Assembly (NCBI GenBank): GCA_025766275.1
Contig: JAFKAC010000006.1
Span: 558,001-622,000, forward strand
Direction: 5' to 3'
Length of the DNA: 64,000 nucleotides
Source: Lactarius indigo
Taxonomy: Eukaryota > Basidiomycota > Agaricomycetes > Russulales > Russulaceae
Below are positions 53,993-64,000 of this stretch, piece after piece (the first letter of the stretch is position 1; the number at the start of each line of letters is the position of its first letter). The notes beneath the pieces were generated by a model. It did no database searches, had not been told where the DNA came from, and worked only from the letters and a program-made list of their open reading frames with translations. The position numbers and the translations under genes are program-made.

Positions 53993-55666
53993 ATGGCTAG
54001 CATCAGTGTCACCTTTGAATCAGACAACGAATGGACTCCAGTCACAACCAGAACACAAGATGACCTCTCACACCACATTAAAAGCAGTCAATTAGGAAGG
54101 GGAGCTCGCTGGGCCACAACACCAAACAGACCACCCTGTTATAAGTGCCTCATCAAAGGTGAACTCAGACCAGTAGAATTCATCAACAACAACTGGTACA
54201 TCCTTTGATACTTTTAAAACACATACCACACCAGAGCTATAAACATCACACCACAAAGATTTGCTGAAGGACTAGGCTGGTGGAATGAAGAAGACAAACA
54301 GAACCCAGAAACACCCACACAACAATCATCCTCAGCACCAAGAAACACTACAACAAGACACCTCAGGAGAAGAACCCAGCTCAGACAAAGCAGAATCACA
54401 CTCAGAACCATCTCACTCCTTAGAACACCACTTAGACATCAAAGTACCCACACAAGCTTTATCACAAGCCAGCCCCACTATCCCTATTTGGATAGAACCA
54501 TCCCCAGTGGAAGAAGGATTCCCAGCCCCACTACCACCAATCAGATTACCTTCCCCAGTTGACACATCCCAGATTCCCATCACACCACAACCAACACTCA
54601 TCATGTCAGCTGTAAATGCCACAGGCACTGGCACAGGTACTGGCTTAAGCACTGGAACAGGGGGAATACCAACAACAAGCTCAGGAGGACTCAAAGGAGT
54701 ACCCCCTACTCCATTCACTGGAGATAGAACAGAGAGTGGCCAGTTCAAAAGAGAACTACTGCGATACATCAAGTTAAACAGTGAAAATGAACTTATCAAA
54801 GAACCTTATGCATGAGTACTATTCACCCTTACAATGTTCAAAGGACCTGGAGTACAACTATGGGTCAACCAAACTGAAGATGACATGGAAGTGGCACTAG
54901 TAGACCCCACCAAAGCCCTCACCAAAAACAGCAAAGACATTTGAGGCAGTTTTCTTGACACCTTCAACAGAGACTGGACCAACACCCTAAACAAAGAAAG
55001 AGCCTATCAGAAGCTCATCAGTCTGACAATGCAGGGTGGAGCGTTGGACAGCTACATCCTCGACTTCGAACACCTTGCAGGAATAGCAGGATGGGCAAGA
55101 GATGCCCCTGGATTGGTGTAATTCTTTAAAAGAGGACTACCCACAGGACTGTATTGCGCTTGCCTCATGCAAACCACTATTCCAAACACCATGGATGAGT
55201 GGCAAACCACTGCCAGAGCAGAACACCAATGCTGGAAGCTGCTAAAGCCAGACCAGAGAATAGAAACCCAGGGCCAACCCAGAATGTCCACCAAGGATGA
55301 CCAAAGTGAGACCCAAATGCGATGGATGTAGATGCCACTACCTCCACCCCCTTTAGGAAACTTACCAAAGAAGAAAAGAAAGCCCTCATGAAAGAAGGAC
55401 GCTGCTTCAAGTGCAGACAACAAGGACACATGGCTAGGAACTGTCAACAACAAAACACCACCAACCAAACCAAAGCCAGAGCCACAGACACCCAAGAAGC
55501 TGACACTGCACCCCCATACACCCCAGAAGCAAGCACTTCATTGGTGGCTGCTACCACAACTGAAGACAAAGTCCGACAAGCCCATGCACTTGTCCAAGGC
55601 ATGACTGAGGATGAAAAGAGATGCTACTATGCCCTAGACCAGGATTTTTGCGATGCCGACCTGTGA
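53993..55666 (+). pseudogene. gag: Gag of Gyp-C, several stops
   Basis: Starts at ATG 53993 with the pre-gag domain (TRTQDDLSHHIKSSQLG, comparable to the AUG-less Gyp-A leader), stop at 54206, then Pro/Thr-rich linker, capsid domain (LKGVPPTPFTGDRTESG; GGALDSYILDFEHLAGIAGW) with stops at 54813 and near 54942 and 55119, knuckle CFKCRQQGHMARNC (about 55403-55444), and a tail to TGA 55664. It contains the frameshift heptamer at 55642, 16 bases before the stop codon. Confidence 0.78.
55642..55648 (+). promoter_or_regulatory. Predicted -1 frameshift site of Gyp-C
   Basis: Gag codons CAG GAT TTT TGC; G GAT TTT in the zero frame. The pol frame overlaps gag in -1 from 55621. Confidence 0.7.
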
Positions 55667-56576
55667 GAGCTGACAGGGAGGCCAATTTAATGTACAGTGT
55701 TCATGATAGTGCTATGACAGTCAAAGTCCTCGTTCGCCTTTACTACAAAGAAGCTCACATAAATGTGCTGCTAGACAGCAGTGCAACAGACAACCTGATT
55801 GACCAAAATCTAATCCAAAAACTTGGGTTAGGAACCACCCCTCTAAACCCACCCAGATTGGTCCAAAATGTAGATGGATCATTGAACAAAGATGGCACCA
55901 TGATGGAAACATGCCAGTTATGGATAAAAAGAGGAGAAGAAGAAACTCTTTTCCAATTCTTCATAACCAGTATAGGAGAAGACAGAATGATCTTCAGATA
56001 CCCCTGGTTTGAACACGAAAACCCAGACATAGACTGGAAGAAACAAGAACTGAAAGGAGAGGTGGTCACCATCCTGACAGGAGGGTACTGCTTCCGAAGA
56101 AAGCGACACCAAGAAGCAAAAACAGCAGCAACCAAAACAACCTTTGACCCAGTAAAAGAAATTGCAATCCCAGAAGAATACCAGTGCCACAACAAAGTAT
56201 TCTCAGATGAAGAAGCACAGCACTTTCCCCCAGAAAGAGAAGAAGATCATCCCATCACACTGTGCCCAGAGGCGCCTAACAAGATCAATTGCAAAATCTA
56301 CCCCTTGACTCCAGAAGAAGACAAAGAGTTAAAGGCATATCTTGACAAAAACATAGCAAAAGGATACATCTATGAAGGGAGCTCCCCCTACACTTCCTCC
56401 TTCTTCTTTAGAAAGAAAATAGATGGAGGGTTGTGCCCCATCCTCGACTACAGACCCCTAAACACTTGGACAATAAAAGACACTTACCCACTACCTCTCA
56501 TCTCTGACATCTTGACCAACTTAAATGGGAAAACACTGTTCTCAAAGTTCAACATCAGATGGGGGTACCATAACAT
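55649..56576 (+). pseudogene. pol: Pol of Gyp-C: protease and start of RT, truncated by Gyp-D
   Basis: Open without stops up to the insertion. Protease VLLDSSATDNLID (Gly of DSG replaced by Ser). RT start: KGYIYEGSSPYTSSFFFRKK, RPLNTWTIKDTYPLPL, FSKFNIRWGYHNIV, where the sequence switches to the Gyp-D LTR. The catalytic YMDD block is not in the window. Confidence 0.85.
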
Positions 56577-57250
56577 TGTGATGACTCACTGTCACTCGAC
56601 AGGGGGTCACAACGTAGGTGGGGACTGGGGGCTGAAGGTGGGTGTGGAGAGGGCAGAAGAACACAGGAGACGTGGGCTACGGCCTTTGGCTCAGAGAGTA
56701 GTAGTGGTGCGTGGAGAGCAGGGCACTTGAAGAAGCTGAGAGGCAAAGGGGAGGATGTCACAAGTGGACAGTCTGAGGGACTGTCTGTAGAATTGCACCA
56801 GCTTATATACTACAGGGGGTGGTCTGTGTGTAAGTTTAGGGCAGGCTTAGGGCCTGTCCACAGGTGCTGCACAGTACTGCACAAGGGAACATTCTAGAGA
56901 CATCTAACAATAGAGTCCAATCAGAAGGTGTTTAAACATAGAACGACTGTGCTGCAGTCAATGGTGCAATCTTGTGTCAGAATGGCATGATTCTGCAGTC
57001 AATGTGGAAATTCCCAAGGGGTGGTGACTTGGTTGATTATCTTTGTTGATTGATCAACAATCAACCATTGATAAGTACACATGTACACAACACGTGGTTT
57101 GAGAGATGTGACTGATCACATGATCGTTTGAGAACAGATTTCAAACTCCGATTCGGAATTCCCCTTTAGGAAGGTGATTACATAATACCAGGTTGACGCG
57201 GACCGGTTCTAAGTGCCCTTGAGTCATGACCAAATTATAGGTTTGTGACA
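56577..57250 (-). repeat. Gyp-D 3' LTR
   Basis: 674 bp, TGTGATGACTC...TTTGTGACA on the plus strand. On the minus strand TATATAA at 56803-56809 is followed 35 bases later by AGACTGTCCAC (complement of 56764-56774), the predicted RNA start. The adjoining CCCCTTTTT (57255-57263) is the polypurine tract on the element strand. Confidence 0.8.
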
Positions 57251-57444
57251 GTATCCCCTTTTTAGTGTCGTGCTATTTCACGAGCACTAACGTTCTTTGG
57301 TCGAGGGGCAGAGGGGTTGTCCTTGTGGAAGCATTGGACAAGATCTTAGGCATGGGACATCTGGGAGGCAGGGAGCCAGGAATTCTCGGAGTCGGGATAC
57401 CCCTTCCATTTGATCAAGTAAAGTATGCCTTTCTTGTTGGGCGA

Positions 57445-57510
57445 TACCTTTGACTGCAGGACCCTTTCGACTTCAGATACCTTTGACTGCAGGACCCTTT
57501 TGACTTCATA
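57445..57510 (-). repeat. 33-bp tandem duplication in the Gyp-D chromodomain
   Basis: Two near-identical 33-bp units (57445-57477, 57478-57510) repeat 11 codons around VLQSKV just before the chromodomain core. It keeps the reading frame. Confidence 0.75.
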
Positions 57511-57636
57511 GTGTTCATCTTCCCCTTGGACAATTTTGGGGGGTGGTTGGGTGAAGTTAGGGCCATGCATGGTGTTTTCTTTGTATGGGGAGATCAAGGA
57601 GTTATGGAAGACTGGGTGGATTTGCCATGTCTTTGG

Positions 57637-58217
57637 TGTTATGATCCGACACTTCGGACCTATTGTCACAGTATGTCTCCACCCTGCCTTTCCCCTTCTG
57701 TACTATACCTTGTTACCAAAGGAGCTACTGTTACTAGTGGCGCTGTTTTCTTTGATCCGCACGTCTGCTTACTCCGTTTAGTCTCTTTGATATTGTGTGG
57801 ACTTGTGTTCATGTTGTTTGGAACCCTGTCCTATATAAACCTGTACCATAGACCATAGGAAGCCAGACTTGGCTTCGTTTGCAATCTAGCAACCTTGCCT
57901 CCATACTTTGGTGTGACTTCGCCTCATTCTCCTCCTCTTGTGCATCCCCTACCTCAGTCCCTAACCAGGACACTTCGAAGTCTTTGCAGTTGAACTATAT
58001 CAACACGTCACACCTGTTATACTCTGTGCACTAGCAAGATCAAGTGTAGAGAAGTGTCAGACACTTTGGACGAGGAGTCCTATATTACAGAGTAGTGCTG
58101 CACCTTGTGCCACACTTTTGCCACTTGTATTTCATAGCAATAAGACAACAGAAGTCTTCGCTTGATACTTGTGTGATTAGAAACCTTCAGGACCCATGCC
58201 CCTGCTAGGGCGTAACA
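57637..58217 (+). repeat. Gyp-C solo LTR inside Gyp-D pol
   Basis: TGTTATGATC...GGGCGTAACA, 581 bp, perfect TTTGG duplication (57632-57636, 58218-58222). Confidence 0.92.
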
Positions 58218-61200
58218 TTTGGGAGTTGGAGTTTGCAGTTAACTCCCCAGGAAGATAGGACTTTAAAAGGACCATGGCGCCATGGGGCAAGTTTAGCTTT
58301 GGGGTGGGTAGTGTGGATATTAGTCCCTTCCAGCCAGACTAGATCGCCTTCATTGAACTTGTGAGAGGTCGTGGCTGACTTGGAATTTTTCATTACTTCT
58401 GCAGCAACTTTGAGGGCTGCAGTGACTTCAGAGTGGATTCAGTTCAACGCGTTTAGTCTTTCTTCGGCTGTGGGTATCTTGCTATTGAAGTGGATGGGGG
58501 GAATGAACTCCAGATTGTACCCATACCACACTTCAAAGGGTGACTTGTGAGTTGCACTGTGTTGTCGTGCATTGTGCGCAAACTCCATGAACGGAATTAG
58601 GTCTACCCAATTGTCTTGTTGGAAGTTACAGAAGACGCGAAGGTACTGTTCGAGTTCTTGATTTACACATTTGGTTTCTCCATCTGTTTGCGGATGGAAA
58701 GCTGTGGACAAGGTAGATTTAACTCCTAATTTGTTCCAGATTTCTTGCATTACTTTCAATGCAAACTGAGGGCCTCTGTTGGAAATAATTTGTCGGGGTA
58801 GGCCAGTATGTTTCCAGATGTTTTCCAGGTAAAGTCGAGCAGTTTCATCTGCTGTGATGGTTTTGTTACATGGGGAAATGACTACTGCTTTGCTGAGTCG
58901 ATCAACAACTACGAACAACGAGTTGTAATTGCGGGAGGAGGGGAGGTCGGTGATAAAATCCATTGTAATGGTTCCCCAGATTTCTTCAGGAATAGTGTTG
59001 GGTTGCAGGGGTACTTGGGTTCGTGGTTTAATTTTTGTAGATTGACAGGTGGCACATCCATCGACGTATTCTTTGACAAATGTCGACATTCCTGGCCACC
59101 AAAAGTCTCAGGAAAGGTGTTCATAAGTTTTCCATTGCCCTGGGTGTCCTGTGGCGATGTGGTTGTGATACTGAGTTATGATGTCTCTTCGTAAGTTGTT
59201 GTCTTTAGGTACATAGATTTGTCCTCGGAATAAGATGACTCCATGTTCTAAGTTCCACTCTTCTAGCCCCTTGGTTAAGGATTGGGGGCCATTCTTCAAG
59301 AGGGTTTCCAGGGCTGTGCTGACTTCTTTGTTGTAAGTGTGTGTATCTCAGATGCATTGTTGAAGAGTATTATTGCTGTGGATGGTAACTGCAGCTCTTT
59401 GTACTGCATTAACCAAGAAAAATTTTGTATCCAGGAGTACTCGTTTTTCATCTTCATCCGCTATCCCCTTTTTATGATCTGGATGCTGGGACAGTGCATC
59501 AGACTTGTTCTGAACACCGGGCTTGTGGATGATGATGAACTGGAAATGAGAGAGGAAAAGCGCCCACCGCGCTTGTCGATGGGAAAGTTTCTGCTTCGTC
59601 ATGAAGTAGGCCAGGTTGTTATGGTTGGACCAGATTTTGGTGGAATCACTATGTCCCTCGAGGTAGTGTCAGAAGGCATGAAGGGCATGAATAATGGCCA
59701 GGAGTTCCTTATCACAAATCTCGTAGTGATGTTTGGCAGGGAGGAGAGATTTTGATAGAAAAGCAACAGGGTGCCATTGGTGTAGAGCATCGGGTTGTTC
59801 AAGGACTGCACCCGTGGTGAAGTCACTGGCGTCGGTGATGAGTTGGAAGGGTTTGGAATGGTTGGGAAGGGCCAGGACAGGAGCTCTTGTGAAGCATTTG
59901 ATCAGGGTGTGGAAAGCGCTTTCCGCTGTGGTACCCCAAGAAAAAGGTACGTCTTTCTTGGTTAGGTTGAAGAGTGGTCGGGCAATGGTGGAATAATCTT
60001 TGATAAATCACCGGTAAAAGTTGCAGAAGCCTAGGAAGGCTTGGACTTGTTTGACTGTTCACGGGGTAGGCCACTCAGTGATTCCAGCAACTTTTGTGGG
60101 ATCCATGGATACTTGGCCATTGGAAATAACGATGCCAAGATATTCAACAGAGGTTTGTGCAAACACACACTTCTCGGGTTTCAGATAAAGGTCGTGGCAT
60201 TCCAGCCATTGAAGCACATCGTGTGTTAACACTGTGAGGGAGGAGATATCTTCCGTGAAGATCAGGATGTCATCCAGGTAGACTACTACATGTCCACCGT
60301 CAATCAGAGATTCGAAAACTTGGTTCATGAACGTTTGAAACATTGCTGGGGCATTGCAGAGACCGAATGTCATTACAGTCAGCTTGAAAAGACCGAGGGA
60401 GGTCTTGAAGGCTGCCTTGTGCTTGTTACCTTTACAGATACAGATATTGTTGTACCCCCAACAAATATCCAACTTGGTAAAATAATGTGCATTGTGAAGT
60501 TTGTCAATTAGCTTGGGAATAAGGGGTAAGGGGGCTGCGTTCTTGATCGTAATGTCGTTCAGGGCTTGGTAGTCTTGTACCGGTCGGAGTTTTCCATCCT
60601 TCTTGTCTACAAAGAAGAAGGGGGAGGCCATGGGGGACTTGGATGGTTGGATGTAACCTTTTTGCAGGTGCTCAGAAATGTACTCCTTGAGTGCATCAGC
60701 CTCTTTAGGCGTGAGCCAATAAATGCCACAGTTCTTCATAGTGGCTCCAGGTTTTAGATCAATCACATGGTCCCAGGGTTGATGTTCAGGTAGGCAGTGA
60801 GAGGCGTTCTCACTAAAGACTCGGGTGTATCATTGGAAATGACTCAGAATGTGCTTGGAGGAAGGTTTAGGTGCAGTCTTCACAGCTAACTTGGTACTTG
60901 TAGTGATTTTTGCTCGGATTGCAAGGTGATTGTACTTGCAGAAACTGTGACTCCATAGCCAGGGTTTGTAGGCTTCTTGGGTGAACGCGCATTTGACAGG
61001 TTCTATCTCACTGATAGTCATGAGGCAAACTGTAGTTGCATCTTCGGGTCCTAGCTCTAGGATATTTATCGTAGTATTTCATGTTTGAGGGACTTGGGAA
61101 GAAATAACAACACTCATTGTTGACAGAGTACAGGTTTTCGGGCATCTTGTAAAAGCTATCTTGGGTTGATGCCAGTTGATTTCCGGGTTATGTGCTCAGA

Positions 61201-61647
61201 GCCAATCCATTCCTAGGATTATATCGTGCTCCCCAAGGGTGGTGGCATATAGCTCTACCATTTCATCATGATAAGCATCTTCCGCTGTTCTGATCCATAG
61301 TCTCTGGATCGTGGTGTACTTGACTGAACCCATCTTATTGGGTGACCCATCCACGTTTCTAACTGGTAAAGGTTGGATTAGTGTTCTCATTGTTAGCCTG
61401 TTTGCACACGCAAACCCATCATCCACGATGATGCCCTCCGCACCACTGTCCAACAGGGTGCAGGCACTGATTTCTCTGCCAGACTTCTTTCCTACTAGTG
61501 TCACCTTGAGAATGATTGAAGGAGCTCTCCTATTCTGAATCGTCTCTACAGGTACAGGCTTGGCTCCGAGCGTCTCTAGTAGGGAAAGGCCATGTACAAT
61601 GCTACTGGCACAAATACTTCCAATTGACAGTGCTGCGATGGAAGAGC

Positions 61648-62613
61648 CTAAAAATCCTCATTAATAGGCACCAAATGCAGACGTGCATCTGGGTCGTAAG
61701 GTAGTATCTCTCGATACATCACCCCTATACTTGTGGGGTGATCAGTAGGTACTTTCTCCTGACCATCTTCATCAACAAAGGCACCACATGCCCTGACGTT
61801 GTTGTTGGATTGGCCTCTTCTGGCCTTCATTGCCATTGTCTTTGCTAGGCATTCCTTGAGGATGTGGCCTGGCTTGCCACAGTATAGACAGAGTTTGTTC
61901 TTGAACTGGTGGTTGCGCTCTTCTTTTGTGAGCTTTCCATGGGATTTACTCAGACGGGATGAAGAAGCATTGACATTAATGCTGTCATCTTCCATCAGGA
62001 CCACTTGGCCTGAAGCAGGTTTCTGGGATTTGTTGTATTGGTTGATCGTGTGACCCGCGTAAACTTGATAGACATGGTCAAACTCCCTTGCTTTCTCTAT
62101 GAGGTCATCAAAAGTAGTGGGCAAGGGGGATACGCCGAGCAACTTCATGTTCAAGGCAGTCAGGATTGCTTGTTGGAAAGCATACATCTTTGTTTGCTCG
62201 TTTGCGCCACTTCATTGGGCATGAGTGGACCACTCTTGGAACCACTCGTTGAACGGACAAGTGCCCATCTTCAGGGTGTACATCTTGTTTGTGGCTTCCA
62301 TAGCCGTATGGGTGGGGATGAAGTGTTTGTTAAAGTCAGTTTTGAACGTTGCCCACGTTCCAAAGGTAACGGCGGTTCCACCAGTTGGGTTTAAGGCTTT
62401 CTTCTGCCTATCCTGGGCCCACTCGCCTGCAGAGGTGCCCACCTTAAAGTAGGTAAGGGCCGTGGAAATCTTCTTTTCATCAGTGTCAAAGATGGAACTG
62501 TTCAGGTGGAAATAATTTGCCAAATTATTCCAGAAAGCTTCTGCTTTATTAGGCTTTCCATCGAAGGGTTCAGGTGCTGCTCCAAGGATCTTTGTGGGAG
62601 CAGGTGCTGCCAT
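61648..62613 (-). pseudogene. gag: Gag of Gyp-D, one stop
   Basis: From ATG (complement of 62611-62613) MAAPAPTKILGAAPEPFDG, capsid domain (KAEAFWNNLANYFHLN; CPFNEWFQEWSTHAQ), a TGA at 62212-62214, then KMYAFQQAILTALNMKLLG and knuckle CLYCGKPGHILKEC, ending PINEDF at TAG 61648-61650. A single stop separates it from an intact 321-codon frame. A pre-gag region may extend it upstream. Confidence 0.82.
61651..61657 (-). promoter_or_regulatory. Predicted -1 frameshift site of Gyp-D
   Basis: On the minus strand gag codons GAG GAT TTT TAG; G GAT TTT in the zero frame, the same phase as in the other three families. Confidence 0.7.
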
Positions 62614-63842
62614 GGTTGTACTTGGAGGTGGAACAGATACAGGGGGTACGGAGGCTTGTGGGGAAACTGTTGTACTAACAGTGATGGGTGGCGATGGGAG
62701 CTGAGGAGGAGGTGTTGGGAATGGCAGACAACTTGGACCGGGGGTACTGGGGGAAACTCAGGGGGAGGATGGTTGGGAGGTTACTTGGGAAAGTAAGCCA
62801 GAAAGAGTCCTAGTGGTACTCTCTAGGATTTGGGAAACTTTAGCTACATTGCTGTTGGAGTCAGGGGATTTGTCTTTAGTCGGGGTTGCGAACTCTTCGC
62901 TCTTGGGTGGCTCTTCCAAGTCAGAAAATTGAACCTTTCGATTGTTGTTATACGTCCAAAGCTCTTTGACGAAATTCCAGTGGACTACTTTTCCATGATA
63001 GGTGCTGTGTAATGTGTCGTAGTCAAGGTCCTCGACCTTTTCGATGTTCAGGTAGGTTCTCTTGAGATCTTCAAATAATATGTGTACTTGGGTTTCAACC
63101 TTTGTCCAAGGATGTTTTCCAGTGGGACTAGTGATATCTTGTCCTTCCCACTGAGCATGATAAAGGTTGTCGTCGTCGGAGAAGAAAGCGCTATGGAAAT
63201 ATACAGGAATACAGGCTTTCTCTTGTTCTGTAAGAGGTCATTGCGTGCTCATTCACCTCTTCTGGTGAGGCGGGTGACAGTCCAACTGTCCAGGTTCCAG
63301 GGGTAGTAGACTTTGTATGCAGGGAGGAGGATAGCTCTATCCAGACAATGGGGTCTTTGTGAACGGCGGATCCAATGGTATTCTTCCCAAATACCAAAGT
63401 GGGTCAGGGTGGTTTTACTTCTCCACAAGAAGTCTTGGAAATACAAGGGGCTTGTTGAAACCTTGCTTATACACGTAAGCGGCTGGGAAAAGTACAGGGT
63501 TTCAAGATTGTGCTGGTTTTGGTAGAACAGAGAACAGTGTCTTCTGAACATGTCGAGTTCTCAGGGGGTTCAGGTTGGGAGGCTCTTGGTTACTAGGATA
63601 GCCTTGGGGAGATGACAATGGATTTCTCGGGGTTGGGTCTTGAGATACTGAGCTTCGTCACTGCTCGTGGAGTGCTGCCTTGCAGTCGGAGTTGCTTGGA
63701 TACTAGGGTACACCAGTTCACTTGGACCAGCTTGGTTAATACTCGGAAGGGGAATCTGGGTGTTGGTAGCTCGACGAGTTCTTGGGGCCCTTCTTGGGGT
63801 TACAGGGGTACTAGGGGTGGAGGCTATGGGCCGATTGTCCAC
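62614..63842 (-). pseudogene. Pre-gag region of Gyp-D, broken
   Basis: Pieces of frame on the minus strand: a Pro/Thr/Arg-rich head (MDNRPIASTPSTPVTPRRAP), an aromatic-rich domain (FYQNQHNLETLYFSQPL; HFGIWEEYHWIRRSQR) and a Pro-rich linker before the gag ATG. They lie in different frames with stops, so indels or unseen introns are likely. Confidence 0.4.
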
Positions 63843-64000
63843 TTGGAAGTGACGATGAGTTCTTCTTTGGGCGGCGTGTGAAGATGCCAGGTTTATTGCC
63901 CAATGAATTGGATCCAGGGTTTTGACTCAGAAACTGTCAAATTTTACACTTGTAAAATTTATCTCGACAATCTATACTATCTAAACCTTTTCTCTATAAG
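63843..64000 (-). other. Gyp-D 5' leader at the window edge
   Basis: No coding signal. It contains the palindrome TTTTACACTTGTAAAA (63953 region). The primer site and 5' LTR are not reached. Confidence 0.4.

Larger units (their letters stand above)
53206..56576 (+). mobile_element. Gyp-C: Ty3/Gypsy element, 5' half, cut by Gyp-D
   Basis: 5' LTR, primer site, gag and the start of pol are present; at 56577 the RT frame is interrupted by the Gyp-D LTR. The rest must lie beyond the right edge if Gyp-D is complete. This element identifies the LTR family seen as solo copies at 20751, 42074, 46190 and 57637. Confidence 0.9.
57346..61650 (-). pseudogene. pol: Pol of Gyp-D, broken by stops and an LTR
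   Basis: In the -1 frame after gag. Protease LLDSGAEGIIVDDGF (61440 region). RT: KGYIQPSKSPMASPFFFVDK through YLDDILIF (about 60265). RNase H: FQLITDASDFTTGA. Integrase: FVKEYVDGCATCQS, TMDFITDL, then SNRGPQFA (canonical Asp replaced by Asn) and QTDGETKCVNQ (canonical Glu replaced by Lys), so two catalytic residues are lost. Chromodomain: LYLIKWKGYPDSENSW, with an 11-codon tandem duplication at its start. Several TGA/TAG stops. Split at 57637-58217 by a Gyp-C LTR. Confidence 0.82.
56577..64000 (-). mobile_element. Gyp-D: Ty3/Gypsy chromovirus on the minus strand, runs off the right edge
   Basis: The 3' LTR is at 56577-57250, inserted in Gyp-C pol after AACAT (56572-56576). Reading right to left: pre-gag, gag, protease, RT, RNase H, integrase, chromodomain. 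There is no zinc-knuckle extension: fewer than 100 bp lie between chromodomain and LTR. A Gyp-C solo LTR interrupts the integrase tail. The 5' LTR should start right of 64000. Confidence 0.9.

Noticed and set aside
1..64000. tRNA and rRNA genes
   Set aside because: I scanned for cloverleaf-like A and B box pairs and rRNA stretches by eye and saw none convincing; a tRNAscan run would be decisive.

Overview
The window is a piece of a filamentous fungal genome, most likely an Agaricomycete (Basidiomycota). I infer this from host genes with many 50-70 bp GT-AG introns, from families typical of such fungi (GH92 mannosidase, PAQR/Izh receptor-like protein, BAX-inhibitor protein), and from a very dense load of Ty3/Gypsy chromoviruses and Ty1/Copia elements. 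No bacterial features (operons, Shine-Dalgarno sites, CRISPR) are present.

Positions 1-9,900 are a host gene island: a BAX-inhibitor-1/TMBIM gene (+), a small unrecognised gene (+), a secreted GH92 alpha-mannosidase (-), a peptidyl-tRNA hydrolase (-) and, divergent from it, a PAQR/hemolysin-III-like membrane protein (+). Both the BI-1 and GH92 genes carry a one-base homopolymer discrepancy, which looks more like residual sequencing error than decay.

From about 10,490 to the end the window is almost wholly nested LTR retrotransposons and solo LTRs. Gyp-A copy 1 (10492-19044, TSD CTTAT) holds a solo LTR of another family. A Copia element (21731-36893, TSD CTTTG) contains a full Gyp-A copy 2 (24104-32179, TSD CTCTG) and a solo Gyp-A LTR (32773-33493, TSD ATCCT); with both removed its gag-pol frame is open for 1440 codons. 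Gyp-B (37939-45906, TSD GCACA) holds a Gyp-C solo LTR. Positions 45,900-51,200 are a pile of solo LTRs in both orientations. An unusual AGTCA/TGACT-rich block lies at 51783-52305, next to an intron-containing gene fragment. Gyp-C (53206 onward) is cut by Gyp-D (56577 to beyond the right edge, minus strand), which itself carries a Gyp-C solo LTR.

The elements share a consistent expression logic that can be read directly. LTR promoters have TATATAA about 33-35 bp before a start that reads AGACT..., and the 11 bases just inside the 5' LTR are the exact complement of that start in three families with different sequences (Tf1/sushi-type self-priming). In all four Gypsy families gag ends at G-GAT-TTT with pol in the -1 frame. 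Two families carry, after the integrase and chromodomain, an extra coding region with a conserved central domain, a coiled segment and tandem zinc knuckles; it is fused in frame to pol in Gyp-A and is a separate overlapping frame in Gyp-B. This is the best candidate here for an undescribed component. Decay is dominated by CpG to TpG/CpA changes, including most polymorphic stop codons, as expected for methylated transposons.
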